Source: Hyphochytrium catenoides
Lineage: Eukaryota; Sar; Hyphochytriomycetes; Hyphochytriales; Hyphochytriaceae
Assembly (NCBI GenBank): GCA_900088475.1
Contig: FLMG01000319.1
Span: 2,336 to 26,440 of the forward strand
Direction: 5' to 3'
Length of the DNA stretch: 24,105 nucleotides
Shown here: positions 8,145 through 17,926 of the stretch, one piece after another
How the letters are laid out: the number at the start of each line of letters is the position of its first letter
How positions within the stretch are numbered: the first letter of the stretch is position 1
Notes under the pieces: generated by a model
What the model was told of the DNA's origin: nothing
Database searches by the model: none
The model's input: the letters and a program-made list of their open reading frames with translations, nothing else
Made by a program: the position numbers and the translations under genes

Positions 8145-10101
8145 ATGGAGAAACAGCTCCTTTCTCCAGTTGGCATCATCATTGTGGCCGGCGTTTTCTC
8201 CCTCCTCTCCTATATGGTATACTACTTTCTGTTATTAGTCATACCCGATTTCAGTTTTCCAATTGCATTGTTTCCAGAGTTCTGCGGCAGTTTGATATCT
8301 GGGTTCTCGATTTTACAAGGCTTGCCGGCCATCTTCGTGCTGGCTGTGTTGTTAAGTGTAGAGACGGAAGACGAACCATTGAGAGAAAAAGACCTACCGC
8401 ACATGCCATCTATCTATGCGTTGTCTACTAATATCAGTGGGACTCTTACAACATTGCTTGGACGTCAACTTGGTTGACAATTTTGCAATTCCTAGTAGCA
8501 ACCCAAGACGCAGTTATTGAGATCTATGGTGGTCTCGTGTTTCTGTTGCCATCCTCTGCCTCTCTAGGTAAGCGGTCGTTGATGAGGCTGTGAAAATTAT
8601 GTTCTGCCAATATCGTGTTTGACCGCTTCTTCCCACCCATTGACTTTCCAACTAAATATTCTCCCGTTGACTGACGTATCGTTCATCCGTGAACTCTTTT
8701 ATCACGCATCACCTGCACTGCATGTTGTAGGCTTTGCTACATCCTCTGGTGGGATCCTTACACGGAGTTGCTGAAGAAGGAAACCACCATTTTGGGAACT
8801 ATTCCTCTTCGGCCCTGGGTTCTTCTCGTCGCTGACAGGCATGTTATTACCTTATTTATTGATGACTTCAAGATCCTTTTGAGATTGTCACCAAGTCCGA
8901 GAGGACTGTCAGCGGCAATAGCTCCATACTTATCAACATCAACTGGCCGCTTAGACTCTCTACTGGTGGCCCCATCAATCCCAATACTACTTCTGGACCC
9001 GAATCACCAGTGGAGACCATAAATGAGACAGGTTACATTCACAAGGAGGACATATGGCATCTTCACAAGCAGCTGCAGTCACGACAAGTTCGCAACGGTC
9101 AGACAGAGCACTCGCCTTCCATCGCAAGGTCCTCCAGTTACCAGCGCTTCTTGATTACGCAATATCTTACACACTCTCTTTTGTCATGCCATCTTCGTCT
9201 TACAGGAAGCAAAGATTTTATTTCATTCGACCTAAGGTAAGATCATCGTGGCTTCTTCAGCCTCCCACAGCTGTCGCTTCTGACGGTGCCGTTACTCGAG
9301 GAATGGAGAGGGTTCTCTCATTGATGGCGAAGACCTGCAAAGCTTCCAGAGTTCTCCCCAACAACAATGACGGAACGGGGAAAGCACAAAGTGTCCTTTT
9401 CACGCTAAATTGGGCCAAGATAGTTGAGCTTTCTACTATTGTCATGCTACTGTCATGCGTACTGGAGCTTGGGATCGCAACTTACATTCTTCTATCATTC
9501 GCTCCAGTTATTTCTGCCTCGGCTACATCTAATGAGGCGACGCCGCTACTGACTTTCCTGACTGGGCTTATGGCTTTATGGGGTCCAGTAATGCTGTCTG
9601 CGGGCCTGGTATTGCTGTGCACCGCAGATAGATTTCTCATGAGGCGCCTTCTTCAGTCCTTCGAAGTCTGGTTTTGCCGCCTACTATGTACTTTTCAGCT
9701 GCTCTTTTGCAGTAGTGGAGGAGTTTATTACCACTGGGATTGGATCAGGTGCGAGATCTTATGCCTGTTTTACTCGTCCAACTTTGCGTGAGTTCAAAAT
9801 GTTGTTGGAGCATCCGTCTAAACCTTGGCTTTCCCATAGGCTATCACCATTTACAGTATGCGGGTCATCGGTTTTGGTATTCTTCCTGGTTGAAGACAGT
9901 GTGCTCCTCATACAACCTATTGCTCGACGGGACAAGTGGATATTCTATACGCAGCTAGCTCTCTTTTGTCTTTGACTTGCCTTGGCGTCTTTTCTGACAT
10001 TTATTCCACCGCCCCAGTTGTCAAGGGATGCAAACATGGAACCTGGGGCAACGGTAAACAGGAGCGTCGTGGTGGCCCTTGTTCTAGCTCGTTCCCTCTG
10101 A
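8145..10101 (+). CDS. Spliced or interrupted multi-pass membrane-protein gene
   Basis: Coding blocks follow one another on plus. Block 1 (8145-8357) encodes hydrophobic helices from an ATG. An 80-nt intron (8358-8437, donor GTAGAG, acceptor ATATCAG preceded by TACTAAT) joins it in phase to block 2 (8438 to about 8570), which contains the VATQ motif and ends before GTAAGC. Block 3 (about 8735-8840) begins CYILWWDPYTELL. A polar loop frame (about 8930-9110) includes GYIHKEDIWHLHKQL. Block 5 (within 9230-9660) holds two helices, and hydrophobic remnants run to a TGA at 10099-10101. The junctions after block 2 could not all be phased, so decay is possible. Block order parallels residues 170-500 of the 546-aa protein. 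Both ends are approximate; function unknown. Confidence 0.45.
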
Positions 10102-10333
10102 GCCTACGCTGGACGCCCTTGCTTCTCTCAGCCTCTATTGCTTTCGAAGTCTACTCACAGTATATACATTTCCCGATAGGCTGGTGACATTAAGATCTGA
10201 GGTTGGCTATACCGTCGTCGATCGAGAGATCAACGAGCACTGATTACACTTTCATCTAATTGTGCCCCAAAATTTTGAAGCTGTAGCTTATTGAGCCTTA
10301 CTCAGCCACCTCGGTGCATCACTAGGGTTGGCA

Positions 10334-10413
10334 GTGGCACTTCCATAATGATAGAGACACTCATAGCAGTGGCACTTCCATCGAGACACCCGTGGCACTT
10401 CCATAGAGACACT
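10334..10413 (+). repeat. Short imperfect tandem repeat, three units
   Basis: GTGGCACTTCCAT occurs at 10334-10346, 10369-10381 and 10392-10404, each followed within a few bases by GAGACAC. Unit spacing is 35 and then 23 bp. No coding frame explains it. Confidence 0.75.
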
Positions 10414-11669
10414 GGTAGCAGTAGGTATCCTGATGAGAAGCAGACACGCAGCAGGCATCATGGATGGCGATTGACGTCGAGAGAGTCAACAAAGAAGGTG
10501 CACTGTTGTTATGTTACTTGAGAGTCAACAACAAGAACAAGAGCGAGGACGTGATGGCGAAGAAAGAGAAGAAGAGGAAGAGCAATCGCCAAGAACCAGC
10601 AGTTGTGAGTGATTGACGAGTTGTGCAGATCTGTTATCTGACGGACTGGAGTACCCAAAAACAGGGAAAAGACTGGGAAAGTCAGGGATCGGTGGCCCAC
10701 AGTTTTGAAAGGTCAGAACCATGTTCTGATTGGTGAACAGAGTCCTCAATAAACTGACTCTAGGGGTAACGGTGACCCCATGGTAGTGGGGGTGTTCCCA
10801 TACATTATGTACTGAGCTAAGGAATAACAGCACTTGGGTAGCCGGGGATGTTCACTACCGAAAAGTAGAAAGCGTCGACATTTCCTTTCACCAGCGGAAG
10901 GGCCCGTCAACCTTTTGGGTCTGCAAGGCGGTTAAGGATCGGTCAATAACCCCTTCGTCTTTACCTATTATTTGACCTAAGGCGGGGTATCTATAGGTAA
11001 TAGAGAGCCGGTAGGACTTCCCACCAAGCGCAGAAATAACCGGGGCAGAAGGTGCTGAGAGCTGCGAGTCAATGGCAGGAGACAGAGATTCTGGAGAAAT
11101 ATAGAGACAGACGGGCGAAGAGGAAGGAAGCAGACGAAGAAGAGAGAAGAAGGCAAGGAGGCCAAAAGAAGTGTGATAGCATGCGCTGGTGGTGAGAGGA
11201 TAGTGTAGAACTAATCAGAGCAGACTAGTGCGTGTAGAGTGTAGACTCACCTGACGGCTTAGGCTCCTAGGCAAGCAAGAGGCAGAAGGAGAAGCGAGAG
11301 GGAAGACATGCAAGGCGTTATGTAATATAAGAAAGAGTAGTCAAGACAGAGAGACCCTGCTCTCGTGACCGCGCTGATTGAACGCCTTCTTCCCTTACCG
11401 ACTACCGCCTCTGGACGTAGCCACAGACGATACTTCTACCTAGAAGACTTCCCTGATCGTCATCAACCATTAGCGGAGCGAGAGGGCGAAGCTGACACTT
11501 GCCCAAGCCGCCGGCAAGCCTGCCTTTGTCCTCTCATCTCAAACTTCTGTAAACCTCCGGGCGAGGACCAATACATCTCAGAGGAAGTGCGAGGGCCGAG
11601 ACGGTAGAAGGAAGAAGTGAAGCTTCGTCAAAGGCTTGGCGCGAATCAGCTAAGGACAAACTCGCAATA
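10414..11669. other. Gene-poor region upstream of the 890-aa gene
   Basis: The DNA is purine-rich on plus, especially at 10535-10590 and 11080-11170, so the minus strand shows Leu/Ser-rich frames that look like low-complexity artefacts. An 80-codon frame at 11365-11607 lacks an ATG. The frame of the 890-aa gene is open back to a TAA near 11552 but holds no earlier ATG. The last hundred bases are probably 5' untranslated sequence. No TATA box or clear initiator could be identified. Confidence 0.4.
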
Positions 11670-14342
11670 ATGGCACCGTCACAAGTCAGTGCACGGTCGC
11701 AACGGTTCATTGAGATGTTCAATGAAGCATCAGCAGAACATAGAAGGCGAAAGCAGCAAGGCGTTGGGACTAAGGATGTTTCAAGTGATGCTGGAGACAT
11801 TTTTTCTCTTCTCACGCCCATCATTGAGCCCACACTCAAGCCCATGCTCGAGCTTCTACCGCCTCTTAAGGCGGTTCTGCGGGCCTTCGTTGAGCAGCGA
11901 GATATCATGAATGACGAGCTTGTGCGGCTCTTCTGGGAGGATGTTACGTATCCTTTGCTGGCGGTTGCTATGCTGCCGCGAAACAGGCCCAAGGCAGCCA
12001 TTCAATGGGGAGATAGGAAGACCAAGCTCCGCGAGTGTCCAAAAGAAAAAGGGGCTATGCTGCTTTACGCCCGACATGTCGATGCGAAGACAGGAAATAC
12101 GAGGGATGTGGAGCTCAAGTTCCGTCTCAACGGGTTTCTCTCCCCTGATGCAATAGGCGCCTTCTTTGCTGCTACGCTGAGGTTCCTCAGTGACGGCCAC
12201 CCATCAGAGCACGTGCGAGACGCACTGCGAAAGAGAATGCCAAAAGCTGTGCGCTTCTTTGAAAAGTTTCTGAAGTTCCACGACCTAACATTGTACCAAG
12301 AAGAGAGAGAGAAGGCAGAAAGTGAGAGAAGAAAGCTATTCTACCGGCCCAAGTCATCCAAGAACAAAGGTAAACGCCCAACCGACTGCAGGCACATCTG
12401 CATTCGCATCCCGTTTGACATGAAGAGCATGAAGAGGAACTATGGCGAAGTAGCTGCCGTACTTGGGCTCTTAAACTTCCTGAAGTTGAAAGTAATGGAT
12501 GCTACAGAGAGGAAGAGAGCAGGTAAGCTCTTCTTCCATCATAATACCCTGGAGCTGCACGCCATTGTACACGGCGATAGGCTGGTCTGGTATACAGACA
12601 AGGGAGAGCCTATACAGATCAATGGAGAATATCACTATGTAGACTTCGGAGAGAAGGGGATCTTCCACTTACTGGCGGACTTCAAGCTGAGATTGGTTCA
12701 GTATAGAATGCCGCTTGTTCGCTTTGAGCTCCGCTACGACACAGTGAAGCACGATCTAGGGACGAACCTGAAGGTGGAGTTGGCGGTGTTGGAGCTGAAG
12801 GCTGCTGCCCTAGATGGGATAGCTGAGATTGGAGGTCTGCCGATTAAGAAGATCAAGGCACTGTTGGAGGATACGTTCAAGCTAACTCTGTCCCTGACCA
12901 ATGATATGTTGAAGAAGAATCGCTCGAGCAATTTAGGCTCGGCCATGTCTTCTTCTGGAAGACGCAGCAGAGGTGTTTCGACCTCCTCTTCCACTGTTTT
13001 GTCTGTGCAAAATGTGGCCAGTCACAACTCCGCAAGCTCGCGCGATTCCTCATCTTCGTCAGGGGAAGACTCAACAACAGGTTATTCCTTGTACTCTGGC
13101 CTCTCTGGCATCTCGAACATCTCCAAACACACTTTAATGTCGTCACACACGCTTTTCCAAGACGGAGGGGAAGGTGAGAAAGACCTGTGGCTCTTGAGCG
13201 TAGATATGGACTTCGAGTTTGTCTCTAAAATGTCAGGGATTGCCAAGGCAGTCAGTAAGACAGTCATGTCCAAGGTAGTTCACGACGCCTTTAGCATCTT
13301 GCACGACTGGGTGGACGCCACTATAGTGGACTATGGTAAGATGGAGGAAGAGCTGGTTCTTATGCCTGCTGCCTTTGATAAGGCAGTAGATTCTGTCAAA
13401 AGAGAGCAGGAGAGGAACGCTCAGCAACAGAGAATGGAAAAGCTGAAGGCAATCCTGCTGAGTGTGATCGGGGAGCTGAGGACAAACAAAAAGTACCGCC
13501 TGAAGCTGGCTCTCTTCTTTGGTGTCTTCGTTATCTCTATACTCATTGCTTCCATAGTGAGGTACGCGGCCGTGGGCCTCTTCTTCTACATCCTCTTCGG
13601 TGGTCTCTCCTTTTGGGCGATGACAGTCGTCCAGAGCAAGGTTGAAGAAGGAGAGCTGGACCTCAAGGCCCTACTCTTGCCTCTAGAGGGGGCGCCAGAG
13701 GAAGACGAACGCAAGAATAAATTGTCGAGCATCTCCGAAGAAGAGCAGGACAAGGAGATTCATGACGATCAGGAGGAGGATGAATTAATGGACGATGATG
13801 AACTAGAGGATTCAGAAGTAGAAGAGGAGGAGCCAGAGGATGAAGTCCCTCCTCGCTCTGGGGACCTAGGAGAGAAGAAGCCTAGCTATCACTTTGGCCT
13901 GGATCCTCCAAGGCTCAAGGAAGTTAGTGAAGCGGCTGAGATTCCAAACCCTCTTGCTTTGTCCCCTGAGGTCCTGGCTGACCTTCTTTCCCTTGCACAA
14001 GAGCCAGAGGAGGCCCGCCCACCTCCTTTGTCTTCTTCTTTGGAGAGAAAGGTTTCTCTTGCGCGTGAATCGTCTGATGGATTTGAAAGGGAGTGCCTCT
14101 CGAGCGAGTATCTGGCCTCAAAAGCTCAACCCCGTTCCTGTGCTATGGAAGAGAGAGAGATGAGGAGCGAGGGCCATCTGGAGTACTTCAGCCATAAGTT
14201 TGAGGCACAAAAGGAAGAAGAGATACATCCTGGAGCCGAGGGCCTTTACGGAACCCCTCCTGGTCCGCCTCCGCGAATTCGTTCAGCGCCACTGCCTATG
14301 ATTCGACATGATGACCTGTGGACCAGTCTTCCTTCGCAATGA
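11670..14342 (+). CDS. 890-aa protein with membrane hairpin and acidic tail, unknown family
   Basis: This is the longest frame in the window: one exon from ATG 11670 to TGA 14340-14342. Residues 1-410 look folded. They have a helical start, then many alternating hydrophobic/polar stretches (about 285-385) that suggest amphipathic beta strands around short helices. Residues 419-470 are a Ser-rich linker. Residues 500-600 form a second helical part. Residues 612-653 are a hydrophobic hairpin of two close helices separated by a short RYAAVG link, so the protein is probably anchored with both long parts on the cytosolic side. Residues 675-727 are very acidic, and the tail is Pro-rich with PPGPPPR near 863. 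No known domain was recognised. The alternation of strands beside a membrane hairpin could suit a lipid-handling or membrane-contact role, but that is speculation. The gene converges on the CREST-like gene downstream. Confidence 0.9.
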   Translation: MAPSQVSARSQRFIEMFNEASAEHRRRKQQGVGTKDVSSDAGDIFSLLTPIIEPTLKPMLELLPPLKAVLRAFVEQRDIMNDELVRLFWEDVTYPLLAVAMLPRNRPKAAIQWGDRKTKLRECPKEKGAMLLYARHVDAKTGNTRDVELKFRLNGFLSPDAIGAFFAATLRFLSDGHPSEHVRDALRKRMPKAVRFFEKFLKFHDLTLYQEEREKAESERRKLFYRPKSSKNKGKRPTDCRHICIRIPFDMKSMKRNYGEVAAVLGLLNFLKLKVMDATERKRAGKLFFHHNTLELHAIVHGDRLVWYTDKGEPIQINGEYHYVDFGEKGIFHLLADFKLRLVQYRMPLVRFELRYDTVKHDLGTNLKVELAVLELKAAALDGIAEIGGLPIKKIKALLEDTFKLTLSLTNDMLKKNRSSNLGSAMSSSGRRSRGVSTSSSTVLSVQNVASHNSASSRDSSSSSGEDSTTGYSLYSGLSGISNISKHTLMSSHTLFQDGGEGEKDLWLLSVDMDFEFVSKMSGIAKAVSKTVMSKVVHDAFSILHDWVDATIVDYGKMEEELVLMPAAFDKAVDSVKREQERNAQQQRMEKLKAILLSVIGELRTNKKYRLKLALFFGVFVISILIASIVRYAAVGLFFYILFGGLSFWAMTVVQSKVEEGELDLKALLLPLEGAPEEDERKNKLSSISEEEQDKEIHDDQEEDELMDDDELEDSEVEEEEPEDEVPPRSGDLGEKKPSYHFGLDPPRLKEVSEAAEIPNPLALSPEVLADLLSLAQEPEEARPPPLSSSLERKVSLARESSDGFERECLSSEYLASKAQPRSCAMEEREMRSEGHLEYFSHKFEAQKEEEIHPGAEGLYGTPPGPPPRIRSAPLPMIRHDDLWTSLPSQ

Positions 14343-14747
14343 CAGTGAAGAGAGATGTCGACTTGGTGCAGCCTTTACCTGCTTGCTCATATGTCCTTCC
14401 TTGCGTCTATGCTCGGAGCTTCTGTCATCATCATGTGGTGAAGGAAGCAGATATTTATTTATGCCTTTTCTACCTCCCAGCAAATCTACGGAGCTTTTGC
14501 GAAAGGAGGATATGGCGAGTCGTGTAGGGTAGTGATAGCTAGTTGCAGAGAGTAAGAGTAATAGTGATAGGAGATAGGGTAAATAGTAAAGCTGATAGCA
14601 CCAGAGACCCTGATAAGGATACGTAAGTAGGTAGATTGAGAAAGCATATAGGGTAAGAAGAGAAGGGACGCAGTATAATAGGCAAAGCAGTTTGGCTAAG
14701 GGACCCTGGACATGATACTTCCAGGGCTATTATTTAGTTAGGAGCAG

Positions 14748-14753
14748 AATAAA
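14748..14753 (+). terminator. Possible poly(A) signal AATAAA for the 890-aa gene
   Basis: AATAAA lies 406 bases past the stop of the 890-aa gene and directly next to the stop codon of the opposing gene (14754-14756). If it is used, the two transcripts overlap at their 3' ends. The hexamer alone is weak evidence. Confidence 0.25.
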
Positions 14754-16780
14754 TTAGATTCTTTTGGAAAGGGAAGAGCCTGCGAAAGGGATGTGCAGCC
14801 TGCTCCCCGCTTTCTTGGGTGACCTGAGGGCAGTTGTGGGCAGGAGCTGGGCGGGAGACTTGTACGGTGGAGGCAGCACCTATATTTGAATGTGGAGGCA
14901 AAAGAGAGGAGGACTTATCAACGCTGGCAAGGCGTTCCCCCTATCACCTCCCACCAACTTTACGAACAGTTGTTCCTCTTTCCTCTTACCTGCCAGTTAA
15001 AGTAGCTGGATATGCCCACGAAAGCGTGCCAACAGCCATGAAAGAACCTAGAACCATGGTCACCGATGAATGGAAAGCGTTCAGTGAGCGAGCACCACTA
15101 CCTTCTATGTTGGGATTGGACAGATTGGGTTGACACCAATCGCGAAGGACAAAAGTTCTCCCTTTGTGATGCTTGCCAGGGGAACACCTCTAAACTCTAT
15201 GACGTTAGGCCTGCCCGTACCTGAATGGGTCATTATCGTCGTCAAGGCCCCTAATAAAGCAAAGAACGGCAACGACCTAGCACCATCATAGGATCGTTAG
15301 AGCGCCCTGTTTTGATAATCTCATTCAAAACTTGAGGTTGAAGGCGGTGACATAGAGGAAACAGTGGACGGCAAGTGGCGCGGAGTATTACGGAAGGCAA
15401 GTGTACGTGGGTTACAGAAAGGCACTGACCAATATCATCAATCCTCTCTTCAACTGCTTCACATCGTACTTGGGCGGCTGGCGATCGAACAGTCGGGTCT
15501 TTAAAATCATCATCACTAAAACTGAGGCGATAGGGGTGAAGGTATACCTAAGCACGGGAGCCACACGATCAGAGGTCAAAGAGCACAGATGGTAGAGTGA
15601 GCTAGATCAAAAGGAAGAGCAGGATTCATAGGCACAAAAGTGATGACGCTTTAAGAAGGAAAGTCAAAGGAAAGGCATCTGGGTATTTGAGCGAAAGGTT
15701 AACCTGAGATGGAAGCTGAAAAGAAGGACAACGGGAGCACACTCAAGTTTCTGGCTCTGCAAGGTGACGTTGGAGGTATTTAAGGGACTAGCATAAGTCA
15801 TCACCCACATCTCGTTCCATGGGTCCTTGATCTGCAATATAACAGCGATGCCGAAGCTGGCGTAGTATCCATAGAGCCTCAGGCTCTCTGTCTGAATGTC
15901 CATAAGATAAATGGCCCAGGTCATGAAGGAGGCGATCGATCCCATGTTGTCCAGCACATGCCACTGACCCTAAAGAACAGTAGATGTGAGCAAAGTGGAG
16001 AGAGGAAGGGGGATTAAACAAGACTTACGCTCAGGGAGACAGAGGCGGTTCGTAGAAGAAAAGAACGGTATGAGTGACGAGAGAGTAAAAAAGAGACAGC
16101 GGGTAAAAGGGACTGGACGATAGGAGAGATACCAATCACTAAGACCTAAACATAGACAAGGACGGCAAAACAGGAAGAACAACAGATGCAAGCAGGAAGA
16201 GAGACCCCTGTAAGAGAAGCCGTATGATTGCAGGGCGACCCCCAAGTAGATAAAGCCTTAAGAAGGAGAGATTACCTCTGTAAGCCAGATAGGCCTGTCT
16301 ATACTGTCTGCGCAGTGGTAGAGGAAGCTAGTGACCATGGTGAAGAAGCCAATAAAGGCCTGAAGTAGAAGAGGCCAGAGTTATTGTCGGGCCGACAAAG
16401 ATTCTTTCTCTCTCCTTTTGCAATCCCTTACTCATCCACAAATCTTCCTCTCTCTTACCTTCCTCAACTTTCTCTCTCTCTCTCTCTCCATCCTCCCATT
16501 CGCTCTCACTGTTCCTCTTAACCTAACATCTCACTTGTGCTCTCTTCAGGCACACAGGCTGACCCCTTTCCTCAGCCAAAGTCCTACAATGCCAACCAGT
16601 CTTTTCTTCAATTCTCAGCCCCATAAGTTCTCGCTTGAAAGGATCAGATACTGTCGCCTCTCACAGCTGTACCTCAAAGGGCCTATTTTGTCTAACAAGA
16701 AGTAGAATGGTCGGGAAGAAGGCAAAGTTTGTGATGCCTGAGACCACAAGCATCATTGTTGACTCGAACGGCTCCCTCAT
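14754..16780 (-). CDS. Seven-helix CREST-superfamily putative hydrolase, TMEM8/DUF3522-like, seven exons
   Basis: Seven minus-strand exons join in consistent phase: 16780-16673, 16359-16276, 15969-15809, 15547-15416, 15250-15221, 15047-14990 and 14879-14754. All six introns (110-313 nt) have GT...AG ends. The product is 232 aa with helices near 8-30, 37-53, 69-87, 97-111, 119-133, 153-164 and 175-191, and a basic tail. It carries the residues that define CREST membrane hydrolases: S47-x3-H51 (SFLYH), D71 in VLDNMGS, and H175-x3-H179 (HGCWH). In characterised alkaline ceramidases the equivalent residues bind zinc and catalyse amide hydrolysis. The D-x-x-G-S pattern and GLDDDND loop fit TMEM8/DUF3522 best. 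Substrate is unknown; a lipid or GPI-anchor is the family expectation. The frame is open upstream of ATG 16778-16780 to a sequence gap, so an N-terminal extension or earlier exon is possible. Confidence 0.8.
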
Positions 16781-16823
16781 GTTGAATAAGAAGAGGAGAA
16801 GCGAGAGAGGCCAAAAAAGAAAG

Positions 16824-16850
16824 NNGAGAGAGAGAGAGAGAGAGAGAGAG
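16824..16850. repeat. Two unknown bases and a (GA)n microsatellite
   Basis: The sequence has NN at 16824-16825 followed by about twelve GA units. On the minus strand this is a CT tract just upstream of the first recognised exon of the CREST-like gene, so it may be part of its promoter, a 5' leader or an intron acceptor tract. The repeat length is probably not reliable. Confidence 0.85.
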
Positions 16851-17926
16851 AACAAATGACAGGGGCAGCCGAACGCTGCTGTCCCTGGACTACTCTTGTC
16901 CTGTCTTGCCAGGTCTATCAGAGATGGCCGGGTCTCCCGTTAGACTGGAGATGTGGCATTGTACAGTTGTACCTAGGTCCAGCGATAGGGGGTGAGGGAT
17001 GCGCTGGATGGCCTGAACGAAGTTATCCCGATTGCTTTGTAAACATTCCAGCGCTTATCAAGCTCAGCAGCTCATCAGCCTCAGGCCTGAGCTTCAGCTC
17101 AGCTCCTTCATCATCTCAACAGATGAAGATCAGAATGACAAGCCTCGCAAAATCAATAAATTTGCCTCTAGAGACGACAGGCAGTGAGAAAGAGTGAAGG
17201 AGATACAGTCGCTTAAGCGAGAGAGATATTGACGAGCTCGGAAGAGAAAGGAAGAGTTCCTGTAGTACTGTCTGGTAACCCATTATTTGAGCAGAGATAC
17301 AAATAGAGAAGAGGAGAGAGATAGAGGAGATAGCGGGGACAGACAGAGAGTGAAAGAGAAGACTTGAGATAAGTGTAGGAGGACAAGCGCTAGCCAGTAC
17401 CGGCTTTCTTGGGCGTTATCTTCCGTCCAACTCTGGCCTTCGAATCTGCGACGCCGCGCGAGCTGTCAGGATCGCCGCCCTCTTCCGTCGCCTCAGAAGA
17501 TGTTGACAGGTTAGAAGAAGGTTGGGCGACCATTGCGATGCGCTGGGCTTGTTTATCGAGACCTTTGTCCTCGCGATAGAATGAGAGAGCTACTATCAAG
17601 TCCTCAATGTGTCAGCCATGTAGCTGCTTTTTATCATAAGGCTGAGAGTAAGATCGACCTGGTGCGCAAGCGCAGCGGTGATGACAAGTGAGGAAGAAGC
17701 TAAGCTATATATCTAACAATGCTAACGTATTTGCCTTTACATATGGGTCCGTGCCACCGCTTCCCCAGTGCTTCACCTTGGAAGTATGTACCTTTGCTAT
17801 TTTGTCTCTCTATACAATCCTCTGTCAGCTCTTCAAAGCATCCCATAGGACTTGTCTCTTACGCCAGTGGCAGCTAGCTGCCTTCTTTCTGCCTATTGAC
17901 ATTGGTACCGCTTAGAGAGCGCGTCG
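16851..17926 (-). other. Unresolved region with exon-like minus-strand pieces
   Basis: Several short minus frames look like protein but could not be joined. One around 16930-17045 includes SNRDNFVQAIQRIPHPLSLD and follows GATAAG, a possible acceptor. One at about 17050-17120 reads GAELKLRPEADELLSLI. One at 17390-17599 reads FYREDKGLDKQAQRIAMV and ends KKAGTG before a stop. One at about 17620-17715 reads ALAHQVDLTLSLMIKSSYMA. They could be 5' exons of the CREST-like gene, a separate small spliced gene between it and the zinc-finger gene, or relics. A purine-rich tract at 17210-17365 separates them. Confidence 0.3.

Noticed and set aside
9020-9110. ABC transporter (ABCC) linker suggested by GYIHKEDIWHL
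   Set aside because: No Walker A, Walker B or signature motif occurs anywhere in the gene, so the resemblance is not enough.
15401-15595. 64-codon plus frame
   Set aside because: It is antisense to exon 4 of the CREST-like gene, which is supported by phase and motif continuity.
15970-16245. 91-codon minus frame within the CREST-like gene
   Set aside because: It lies inside intron 2; its Leu/Ser/Cys composition reflects the pyrimidine tract. Skipping it joins exons 2 and 3 in phase.
16856-17197. 113-codon plus frame
   Set aside because: It is antisense to several protein-like minus segments and consists largely of Ser/Leu low complexity.
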